Shown here: positions 1 through 5,250 of the stretch, piece after piece
Layout of the letters: each line of letters begins with the position of its first letter
Numbering within the stretch: the stretch's first letter is position 1
From: JANOGU01 sp964499865
GTDB lineage: Bacteria; Pseudomonadota; Alphaproteobacteria; Rhodobacterales; Rhodobacteraceae
Direction of reading: 5' to 3'
NCBI GenBank assembly: GCA_964499865.1
Contig: CAZCPY010000134.1
Coordinates: 1-8,036, forward strand
Length of the DNA stretch: 8,036 nucleotides
Made by a program: the position numbers and the translations under genes
The notes under the pieces: generated by a model
Database searches by the model: none
What the model was told of the DNA's origin: nothing
What the model saw: the letters and a program-made list of their open reading frames with translations, nothing else

Positions 1-832
1 CCTTCCAGATCGACATGTTGACGTGCATCCCCGACCCGTTGTCGCCCTTCATCGGCTTGGGCATGAAGGTGACCGTCTTGCCGTAGGCGGCGGCGACGTT
101 GTGGATGACGTACTTGTATTTCAGGATGTTGTCGGCCTGCGCGGTCAGCGTGCCGAAGATCAGGCCAAGCTCGTGCTGGCAGGTCGCCACCTCGTGGTGG
201 TGCTTGTCGACCTTCATGCCCATGCGCTTCATCGTCGACAGCATCTCGCCGCGCAGATCCTGCGCCTCGTCGATCGGGTTGACCGGGAAGTAGCCGCCCT
301 TGTGGCCGGCGCGGTGCGCGAGGTTGCCGCCTTCCATCTCGGCATCCGTGTTCCAGGCCGCCGCATCGGCGTCGATCTGGTAGGACACCTTGGCCGGCGT
401 CACCGAATAGCGCACGTCGTCGAAGATGAAGAATTCGGCCTCGGGCCCGAAATAGGCCGCGTCCCCGATGCCCGAGGACTTCAGGTAAGCCTCGGCCTTG
501 ACCGCCGTCTGCCGTGGGCAGCGCGCATAGGCCTCGCCGGTGTCGGGCTCGACCACGTTGCAATGCACGCAGAGCGTCTTTTCGGCGTAGAACGGATCGA
601 TGTAGACCGAGGACGCGTCCGGGATCAGCTTCATGTCCGACTGGTCGATCGACTTCCATCCGGCGATCGAGGAGCCGTCGAACATGAAGCCTTCCTCGAA
701 GAAGTCCTCGTCGACCAGATCGGCCACGACGGTGACGTGCTGCAGCTTGCCCCGCGGGTCGGTGAAGCGGACGTCGACGTATTCGACCTCCTCGTCCTTC
801 ATCAGTTTCAGGGCATCCTTGACCTTGCTCAT
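1..832 (-). CDS. glnA: Glutamine synthetase type I, N-terminal 277 residues (3' end outside window)
   Basis: Makes glutamine from glutamate, ammonia and ATP in the cytoplasm, as a dodecamer in this family. The gene runs off the left edge, so 277 of about 468 residues are visible. Seen in the translation: the DGSSIAGW loop (residues 52-59), the metal-binding glutamates in FGPEAEFF (E131, E133), HHHEVAT with E214 followed by E221, and the nucleotide/glutamate-binding block MPKPMKGDNGSGMH (257-270). All key residues present in this part match functional GS-I. The adenylylation-site tyrosine would lie outside the window. The ATG at 832 is preceded by a good ribosome site, AAGGAA (839-844, 6-nt gap). 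glnB lies 30 bp upstream on the same strand, the usual glnBA operon in which the PII protein controls synthetase activity through adenylylation. Identification is firm. Confidence 0.97.
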   Translation of the reverse strand, partial: MSKVKDALKLMKDEEVEYVDVRFTDPRGKLQHVTVVADLVDEDFFEEGFMFDGSSIAGWKSIDQSDMKLIPDASSVYIDPFYAEKTLCVHCNVVEPDTGEAYARCPRQTAVKAEAYLKSSGIGDAAYFGPEAEFFIFDDVRYSVTPAKVSYQIDADAAAWNTDAEMEGGNLAHRAGHKGGYFPVNPIDEAQDLRGEMLSTMKRMGMKVDKHHHEVATCQHELGLIFGTLTAQADNILKYKYVIHNVAAAYGKTVTFMPKPMKGDNGSGMHVNMSIWK

Positions 833-862
833 GGGCGGTTCCTTGTCAGGTTAGGTGTGGGT

Positions 863-1201
863 TCAGACCGCGTCGTCGCCGGTTTCGCCGGTGCGGATGC
901 GGATGGCCTGTTCGACGGGGGAGACGAAGATCTTGCCGTCGCCGATCTTGTCGGTGCGGGCGGCGTCGATGATCGCCTTGATGGCGGCCTCGACCATGTC
1001 ATCCGACAGGACGACCTCGATCTTCACCTTGGGCAGGAAGTCCACGACATATTCGGCGCCACGGTAAAGCTCGGTGTGGCCCTTCTGGCGGCCGAAGCCC
1101 TTCACCTCGGTCACGCTCAGGCCCTGGATGCCCGCGGCCTGCAGGGCTTCCTTGACCTCGTCGAGCTTGAACGGCTTGATGATCGCCTCGATCTTCTTCA
1201 T
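863..1201 (-). CDS. glnB: PII nitrogen regulatory protein GlnB
   Basis: A 112-residue PII signal protein, which in this family senses 2-oxoglutarate and ATP/ADP and is uridylylated when nitrogen is limiting; it controls glutamine synthetase modification and the NtrB/NtrC system. Seen in the sequence: start MKKIEAIIKPF, the T-loop with the uridylylation-site Tyr51 in TELYRGAEY, the B-loop RTDKIGDGKIFV (82-93) and the C-terminal VEQAIRIRTGE. Length is normal for the family. The ATG at 1201 was chosen over an upstream in-frame GTG at 1255 because family members begin MKKIEAIIKPF and because GGGGAG motifs lie just upstream of 1201. It is the first gene of the glnB-glnA unit; transcription presumably starts in the spacer at 1202-1372. 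GlnB rather than the paralogue GlnK is favoured because it is followed by glnA and not amtB. Confidence 0.96.
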   Translation of the reverse strand: MKKIEAIIKPFKLDEVKEALQAAGIQGLSVTEVKGFGRQKGHTELYRGAEYVVDFLPKVKIEVVLSDDMVEAAIKAIIDAARTDKIGDGKIFVSPVEQAIRIRTGETGDDAV

Positions 1202-1372
1202 CGCGCCCGACTCCCCATGCCGACTCCCCCCGGGTGTCCTCTGGCCTCTGACCACGGGGCAGGGGGCGCGTCCATCCGGGGCGAGGGGCGCGGCAGGGGG
1301 CGGGACGGGGGCGCGGCATGGGCGCCTAACGTTTGAGCCATATGCCTAAAGGATGGGCAGAATGAGAACGCG
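1202..1372. promoter_or_regulatory. Divergent control region between glnB and the hydrate-repair gene
   Basis: This 171-bp spacer must hold the promoters for both divergent genes. It is GC-rich next to glnB and has an AT-richer patch at about 1325-1370, the likely promoter area. Visible direct repeats: CCGACTCCCC at 1207-1216 and 1220-1229, which on the minus strand doubles the GGGGAG ribosome-site-like sequence of glnB; GGCAGGGGGCG at 1258-1268 and 1292-1302, 34 bp apart; and GCCTAA at 1324-1329 and 1344-1349, 20 bp apart. I see no convincing sigma54 -24/-12 element (GG-N10-GC) and no clear NtrC palindrome. A weak plus-strand pair TTGAGC (1333-1338) / CAGAAT (1358-1363) has a 19-bp spacer and is not persuasive. 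Confidence 0.45.
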
Positions 1373-1376
1373 ATGA
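1348..1376 (+). promoter_or_regulatory. Ribosome site and ATGA-linked minicistron before the hydrate-repair gene
   Basis: AAAGGA (1348-1353) is the best ribosome-binding sequence upstream of the gene but lies 19 nt from its ATG (1373), too far for direct use. It is 8 nt from another ATG at 1362, which opens a four-codon frame (M-R-T-R) whose TGA (1374-1376) overlaps the gene's ATG as ATGA. That ATG at 1362 in turn overlaps the stop of a seven-codon frame starting at 1342. In the main frame there is no start codon between 1373 and the in-frame TGA at 1334. Translation may therefore reach the gene by coupling, although a weak GAG at 1364-1366 could also serve. Confidence 0.4.
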
Positions 1377-2992
1377 CCGAGCTTCTGACCGCCGCCCGGA
1401 TGCGCGCCCGCGAGGCCGCCGCGATCGCCTCGGGCCGGGTGACGGGGCTCGATCTGATGGAGCGCGCCGGGCGGGGCGTGGTGCAGGCGGTGCTGGCGGA
1501 ATGGCCGGAGATGGCGTCCGCGCCGCACCGGGCGGTGGTGCTCTGCGGGCCGGGCAACAACGGCGGCGACGGGTTCGTCGTGGCGCGCCTGTTGAAGGCG
1601 CGGGGGTGGAAGGTGGAGGTGTTCCTCTACGGCGACCCGGAGCGGCTGCCGCCGGATGCGAAGGCGAATTGCGCGCGTTGGCGGGAGCTTGGGGAGGTGC
1701 AGACGCTCGACCACCGGCATTCCGGTATCTCCGGCGCTTTCGTTTCGGGGCAGCCGACCCTGGTCGTCGATGCAGTTTTCGGCACCGGACTGACGCGGCG
1801 CATCGGCGGCGCGCTGGAGCAGTCTCTGTTGCAGATTGCCCGCCGGAGGGATGACCAAGGCGGCGCGGTGCCCTGGGTGGCGGTGGATGTGCCCTCCGGG
1901 CTCTGTGCCGACAGCGGTCGCAGTCTCGGCTGCCGTTTGCCGAGCGATCTGACCGTGACCTTCCACGCGCGCAAGGTCGGGCACCTGCTGGCCGACGGCC
2001 CTCGCTTCTGCGGGCGGCTGCGGGTGGCCGACATTGGTCTTCGTCCGGGCGGGACTGGCGACCTGCAGGCGGCAGAACCGCTCAAGGCTCGGCTGTGGAA
2101 GGTGGATGGCCACAAGTTCACCCACGGCCACGCCCTCATCCTCTCCGGCCCCGCCACCCGCACCGGTGCCGCCCGCCTCGCCGCGCGCGGGGCGCTGCGG
2201 GTGGGCGCAGGGGTGGTGACGGTCGGGGCGCCCGCGGAGGCGCTGGCGGAGCATGCGGCGCGGCTCGATGCGGTGATGCTCCGGGAGGTGGGGGACGGGG
2301 CGGCGCTGGCCGGGGTGCTGGAGGATGCCCGGATCAACGCGCTGTGCCTCGGCCCCGGGCTCGGGCTGGACGGGCGGGCGGCGGGGCTGGTGGCGGCTGC
2401 GCTGGGTGTCCCCTTGCCGGGCCTGGCCCGGGATCTCTCGGGGAACCGGGCGCCCGGAGGCGGGGGAGGCCCCGGGTCAGGCCCGGGGCGGGGCCTCGTG
2501 CTCGATGCCGATGCGCTGACGCTCCTGTCCTGCGACCCGGCACTTTTCGCCCCGCTGCACCGGGGTTGCATCCTCACCCCCCACGCCGGCGAGTTCGCAC
2601 GCCTCTTCCCCGACATCGCTGCGAAACTGGCCGCACCCGCCACGACAGGCCCTGCCTGGTCCAAGGTCGACGCCACCCGCGAGGCGGCGGCGCGCGCGGG
2701 CTGTGTGGTGCTCTTCAAGGGCCCCGACACGGTCATCGCCGACCCCTCGGGCCGCGCGGCGGTCAACTCGGCACACTACGACCGCGCCGCCCCCTGGCTG
2801 GCCACCGCAGGATCGGGTGACGTGCTTGCAGGCTTCATCGCAGGGCTTCTCGCCCGCGGCTTCGCCCCCTATGAGGCTGCCTGCACGGCGGCGTGGCTGC
2901 ATGTGGACTGCGCGCTCAAGTTCGGCCCCGGCCTGATCGCCGAGGACCTGCCCGACATGCTGCCGCGCGTCTTCCGCGACCTGGGGCTGTGA
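1373..2992 (+). CDS. nnr: Bifunctional NAD(P)H-hydrate epimerase / ADP-dependent NAD(P)H-hydrate dehydratase
   Basis: A metabolite-repair enzyme: the N-terminal half epimerises S/R forms of hydrated NAD(P)H and the C-terminal half dehydrates the S form back to NAD(P)H using ADP (ATP in some relatives). Seen: the YjeF_N domain (about 1-215) with NNGGDG (62-67), VVDAVFGTG with D133, and VAVDVPSG; then the ribokinase-like domain (about 225-535) with GPGLG (327-331), LDADAL (377-382), TPHAGE (402-407) and GSGD carrying the probable catalytic Asp483. At 539 residues it is somewhat longer than usual because of a Gly/Pro-rich stretch (about 347-374) encoded by a palindromic element. The start MTELLTAARMR resembles homologues, and no earlier in-frame start exists. 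It is transcribed away from glnB and ends 72 bp before the convergent Hint gene. No active-site residue appears lost. Confidence 0.95.
   Translation: MTELLTAARMRAREAAAIASGRVTGLDLMERAGRGVVQAVLAEWPEMASAPHRAVVLCGPGNNGGDGFVVARLLKARGWKVEVFLYGDPERLPPDAKANCARWRELGEVQTLDHRHSGISGAFVSGQPTLVVDAVFGTGLTRRIGGALEQSLLQIARRRDDQGGAVPWVAVDVPSGLCADSGRSLGCRLPSDLTVTFHARKVGHLLADGPRFCGRLRVADIGLRPGGTGDLQAAEPLKARLWKVDGHKFTHGHALILSGPATRTGAARLAARGALRVGAGVVTVGAPAEALAEHAARLDAVMLREVGDGAALAGVLEDARINALCLGPGLGLDGRAAGLVAAALGVPLPGLARDLSGNRAPGGGGGPGSGPGRGLVLDADALTLLSCDPALFAPLHRGCILTPHAGEFARLFPDIAAKLAAPATTGPAWSKVDATREAAARAGCVVLFKGPDTVIADPSGRAAVNSAHYDRAAPWLATAGSGDVLAGFIAGLLARGFAPYEAACTAAWLHVDCALKFGPGLIAEDLPDMLPRVFRDLGL
2417..2486. 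repeat. 70-bp nested palindrome (REP/RPE-like) inside nnr
   Basis: Two 21-nt arms, 2417-2437 and 2466-2486, are reverse complements at 18 of 21 positions. The middle holds a perfect 12-bp palindrome, CCGGGCGCCCGG (2446-2457), centred on the same point (between 2451 and 2452) as the outer arms. Each arm also contains a smaller CCCGGG-type palindrome. The element lies between the GPGLG and LDADAL motifs of the dehydratase domain and is read in frame as a Gly/Pro/Arg-rich stretch. From recollection of the E. coli homologue, which has about 18 residues between the two motifs against about 45 here, this looks like an insertion. It resembles the small palindromic elements that spread in alphaproteobacterial genomes, but copy number cannot be judged from one window. 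Confidence 0.7.
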
Positions 2993-3017
2993 CGGGCGGG
3001 CCCGGTGCAGGCCGGAC

Positions 3018-3046
3018 GGCAAACTTCTTGAAGCAAGGAATTTGCC
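3018..3046. terminator. Hairpin between convergent nnr and the Hint gene, probable shared terminator
   Basis: GGCAAA (3018-3023) pairs with TTTGCC (3041-3046). The stem continues as CTTCTTG (3024-3030) against CAAGGAA (3034-3040), closing on a 3-nt loop with one C.A mismatch and one G.T pair. Being nearly symmetrical and placed between two convergent stop codons, it could stop transcription from both sides. Neither side has a long T-run outside the stem, so efficiency is uncertain. Confidence 0.6.
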
Positions 3047-3064
3047 CGCAGGCGAAGGGCGGCG

Positions 3065-3532
3065 TCAGCCCGCCGCGGGCTGCGGGCAGGCCAGTTCCAG
3101 CCCCTGCGCGTAGATCACCGCGGGCGCGTCGAAATGCAGGGTGTACAGCCGCTGCGGCCCCGGCGCCTCGGCGCGGATGTATTCGCCGTCGACCAGCCGC
3201 CCGACCGGCAGCAGCGCCCGGTCCTGCCCGGTCATCGCCCTGGCGCGCCAGTCGCGCAAGAGGACCTGCTGGCCTGCGGACAGCACGATGTCGGCCTCGG
3301 GCCGGTCATGCCCCAGGGCCTGGGCCGAGACGCGCACCGACCCGCCCTGCACCGTGCGGCAGGACAGCCCGCGCAGCACGCGTGCCCCGCCCCGGGTGAC
3401 GACGCGGTCGCCGGGCGCCAGCGTCTCGACCGGCTTGAGGCCGGAGAGCGTCAGCACCTCGGCCCCCTCGGCCAGCCCGCCGGGGGCTGCAATGGGTGTG
3501 ACGGCGCCGAAGGGCGCGCTCTGGATCGACAT
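3065..3532 (-). CDS. Stand-alone Hint (Hedgehog/intein-type) domain protein, apparently degenerate
   Basis: A 155-residue protein of the Hint_2 type common in Rhodobacterales, where Hint modules often sit in secreted or calcium-binding proteins; the job of the short stand-alone forms is unknown. Seen: the start of the fold EGAEVLTLSGLKPVETLAPGD (about 22-42, quoted by its ends AEGAEVL and PVETLAPGD), VVTRGG, the middle block IVLSAGQQVLLRDWRA and the closing LHFDAPAVIYAQGLELACP. The nucleophilic Cys/Ser that normally begins a Hint domain is absent (Ala-Glu here), and the usual SPxHR-like block reads SAGQQ with no His, so autoprocessing is unlikely. No signal peptide or membrane segment is visible. 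The ATG at 3532 has only a weak ribosome site (GGGG about 8 nt upstream). It is transcribed alone, converging on nnr and diverging from tRNA-Leu. The family call is good; the function is unknown. Confidence 0.82.
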   Translation of the reverse strand: MSIQSAPFGAVTPIAAPGGLAEGAEVLTLSGLKPVETLAPGDRVVTRGGARVLRGLSCRTVQGGSVRVSAQALGHDRPEADIVLSAGQQVLLRDWRARAMTGQDRALLPVGRLVDGEYIRAEAPGPQRLYTLHFDAPAVIYAQGLELACPQPAAG

Positions 3533-3620
3533 GGTGAACCCCGCTCGAAGGTCTGTTCTTCTTTTTGCGCGAGCCTATGCCAACAGGCGGTTAACGGCGA
3601 GCGGGTTTCGCATCCCCCAG
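3533..3620. other. Spacer upstream of the Hint gene
   Basis: This non-coding stretch is AT-richer than its surroundings. On the minus strand it gives a purine-rich AAAAAGAAGAACAG run (3555-3568) in the presumed leader of the Hint gene. A CATAGG-like -10 candidate on the minus strand (3574-3579) has no good -35 partner. A single GTTAAC (3590-3595) is present. I cannot assign a promoter with confidence. Confidence 0.3.
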
Positions 3621-3660
3621 CCCCTCGCGCCCGCGCCGTGGCTTTGCTACACCACCCCGC
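3621..3660 (+). promoter_or_regulatory. Probable promoter of tRNA-Leu
   Basis: The block 3621-3649 ends in GGCTTTGCTA and reappears with 26 of 29 identities at 3779-3807 ahead of tig. With GCTACA (3646-3651) as the -10-like element, transcription would start near 3658, about 5 nt before the mature tRNA. No textbook TTGACA is present; CCTCGC sits at the expected -35 distance. The call rests on position and on the shared block. Confidence 0.45.
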
Positions 3661-3662
3661 GT

Positions 3663-3747
3663 GCGGGCGTGGCGGAACTGGCAGACGCACCGGATTTAGG
3701 TTCCGGCGCCGCAAGGCGTGGGGGTTCAAGTCCCTTCGCCCGCACCA
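3663..3747 (+). tRNA. tRNA-Leu(UAG)
   Basis: Full cloverleaf: acceptor GCGGGCG (3663-3669) pairs with CGCCCGC (3737-3743), followed by discriminator A and an encoded CCA (3745-3747). The anticodon stem CCGGA/TCCGG (3690-3694, 3702-3706) closes the loop TTTAGGT with anticodon TAG (3697-3699), which reads leucine CUN codons. A long variable arm (CGCC..GGCG, class II) follows, as expected for tRNA-Leu. The T-arm loop is TTCAAGT (3725-3731), with a stem of three G-C and two G-T pairs. At 85 nt including CCA it is normal for tRNA-Leu. It is a single-gene unit with a terminator directly behind it. Confidence 0.97.
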
Positions 3748-3776
3748 CCCGGCCGCCTTGGCGGCGGGTTGCTTTT
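3748..3776 (+). terminator. Intrinsic terminator of tRNA-Leu
   Basis: GCCGCC (3752-3757) pairs with GGCGGC (3760-3765) and CCC (3748-3750) with GGG (3766-3768), leaving one bulged G. The tail TTGCTTTT (3769-3776) is T-rich. The hairpin begins immediately after the CCA end of the tRNA, the expected place for a monocistronic tRNA terminator. Confidence 0.75.
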
Positions 3777-3778
3777 CC

Positions 3779-3815
3779 CCCCTCGCGCCCGGCCCGCGGC
3801 TTTGCTAGAAGGCGC
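3779..3815 (+). promoter_or_regulatory. Probable promoter of tig
   Basis: The 29-bp block 3779-3807 matches the block ahead of tRNA-Leu at 26 of 29 positions, including the GGCTTTGCTA end. If it works the same way, tig mRNA starts near 3816 with a leader of roughly 95 nt. The leader can fold at about 3829-3852 (CCCGG with CCGGG), and CCCGGCCGCCTT (3829-3840) repeats the first 12 bases of the tRNA terminator (3748-3759). The call is by similarity and position. Confidence 0.4.
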
Positions 3816-3911
3816 GCGATTTCGCCTGCCCGGCCGCCTTCCGGCCGCCGGGACCGGGCGGAACCCCATTTCCCTGCGCCCGCCGCAAGAGACGAAGGAC
3901 AAGGACAGCCC

Positions 3912-5246
3912 ATGCCGGTCAAGGTGACCCTGAACGAAGGCCTGAAACGCGTCTGCGAGATCACCGTGCCCGGTGCCGATCTCGAGGCCAGGGTGCAGGA
4001 AAAGCTGGTCGAGGCGCAGCCGAGCGTCGAGCTCAAGGGCTTCCGCAAGGGCAAGGTGCCGCTGCCGATGCTGCGCAAGCAGTTCGGCCCCCGCCTGTTC
4101 GGCGATGCGATGCAGGAGGCGATCGACGCCGGGATGAAGGCGCATTTCGATGCGACCGGCGACCGCCCGGCGTTGCAGCCGCAGATCCGCATGGTCAACG
4201 GCGAGACCTGGGCCGAGGGCCAGGACGTGGTGGTCGAGATGACCTACGACGCGCTGCCCGCGATCCCCGAGCTTGACGCAGCCAAGGTCACGCTCGACCG
4301 TCTGGTGGCCGTGGCCGACGACAGCGCCGTGGCCGAGGCGCTGGAGAACCTGGCGGGCTCCGCCAAATCCTACGACGACCGCAAGAAGGGGTCCAAGGCC
4401 AAGGACGGCGACCAGGTGGTGATCGACTTCGAGGGCTCGGTCGACGGCGTGCCCTTCGAGGGCGGCAAGGGCGAGGACCATGCGCTGGTGCTGGGGTCGG
4501 GGTCGTTCATCCCGGGCTTCGAGGAACAGCTTGTGGGCACCAAGGCGGGCGATGCGCTGACCGTGAACGTGACCTTCCCCGAGGGCTATCGCGCCACGCA
4601 TCTGGCGGGCAAGGCCGCGGCCTTCGCGGTGACGGTCAAGGCGGTCAAGGCGCCGCAGGCCGCGGTGATCGACGACGAGCTGGCCAAGAAGTTCGGCGCC
4701 GCCGACCTGGCCGCGCTCAAGGCCCAGATCGCCGAGCGGATCGAGGCCGAATACAGGGGCGCCTCGCGCGCCGTGCTGAAGCGGGCGCTGCTCGACCAGC
4801 TTGACGGGATGGTCAGGTTCGACCTGCCGGGCGCGCTGGTCGATGCCGAGGCCAGCCAGATCGCGCACCAGCTTTGGCACGAGGAAAACCCCGACCACCA
4901 CGGCCACGACCACGGCACGGTCGCGCCCACCGAGGAACACCGCACGCTGGCCGAACGCCGGGTGCGGCTTGGCCTGCTGTTGGCCGAGGTCGGCCGCAAG
5001 GCGGAGATCGCGGTGACCGATGCCGAGATGACGCAGGCCGTCCTCCAGGCGGCGCGGCAGTATCCGGGGCAGGAGCGGGCGTTCTTCGAATTCGTCCAGA
5101 AGAACCCGCAGATGCAGCAGCAGCTGCGCGCGCCCCTGTTCGAGGACAAGGTCGTCGACCACATCGTGGCCGCGGCTTCGGTGACCGATAAAAAGGTCAG
5201 CAAGGACGACCTGAGGAAGGCCGTCGACGCGCTGGACGAGATGTGA
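3912..5246 (+). CDS. tig: Trigger factor, ribosome-associated chaperone and prolyl isomerase
   Basis: Binds the ribosome exit tunnel and shields and folds nascent chains. At 444 residues it has the normal family length. Seen: the N-terminal ribosome-binding domain (about 1-115) with the GFRKGKVP signature (43-50), whose Phe-Arg-Lys 44-46 contact ribosomal protein L23 in characterised members; the FKBP-type isomerase domain (about 165-245) with VVIDFEGSVDG and SFIPGFEEQL; and the helical C-terminal substrate-binding domain split around it (115-165, 245-444). A His-rich stretch, HEENPDHHGHDHG, lies at 323-335 in the C-terminal domain. The ATG at 3912 is chosen because homologues start there and AAGGA (3901-3905) lies 6 nt upstream; the frame stays open further upstream only through the tRNA region. 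In many bacteria clpP-clpX follow, but here the next gene is a convergent permease, so tig is monocistronic. Confidence 0.97.
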   Translation: MPVKVTLNEGLKRVCEITVPGADLEARVQEKLVEAQPSVELKGFRKGKVPLPMLRKQFGPRLFGDAMQEAIDAGMKAHFDATGDRPALQPQIRMVNGETWAEGQDVVVEMTYDALPAIPELDAAKVTLDRLVAVADDSAVAEALENLAGSAKSYDDRKKGSKAKDGDQVVIDFEGSVDGVPFEGGKGEDHALVLGSGSFIPGFEEQLVGTKAGDALTVNVTFPEGYRATHLAGKAAAFAVTVKAVKAPQAAVIDDELAKKFGAADLAALKAQIAERIEAEYRGASRAVLKRALLDQLDGMVRFDLPGALVDAEASQIAHQLWHEENPDHHGHDHGTVAPTEEHRTLAERRVRLGLLLAEVGRKAEIAVTDAEMTQAVLQAARQYPGQERAFFEFVQKNPQMQQQLRAPLFEDKVVDHIVAAASVTDKKVSKDDLRKAVDALDEM

Positions 5247-5250
5247 CGCT

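Noticed and set aside
23..1336. Long plus-strand open frame (437 codons) across glnA and glnB
   Set aside because: It is antisense to two clearly recognised genes; its Val/Leu/Asp/Arg-rich product is the typical shadow of high-GC coding sequence and spans the boundary and promoter of the operon.
1202..1372. Sigma54/NtrC-type promoter for glnB
   Set aside because: Looked for GG-N10-GC and for TGCAC-type or CGCC-N9-GGC sites on the minus strand; only imperfect matches expected in GC-rich DNA were found.
1627..2766. Minus-strand open frame of 379 codons within nnr
   Set aside because: Shadow of the dehydratase gene, low-complexity Ser/Pro/Ala/Arg product with no recognisable family.
3590..3595. 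CtrA-type binding site (GTTAAC) upstream of the Hint gene
   Set aside because: Only a single half-site; the second TTAA at the required spacing is absent.
3141..3911. N-terminal extension of tig through the tRNA region
   Set aside because: The frame happens to stay open across the antisense Hint gene and tRNA-Leu, but trigger factor starts at 3912 with a proper ribosome site and normal family length.
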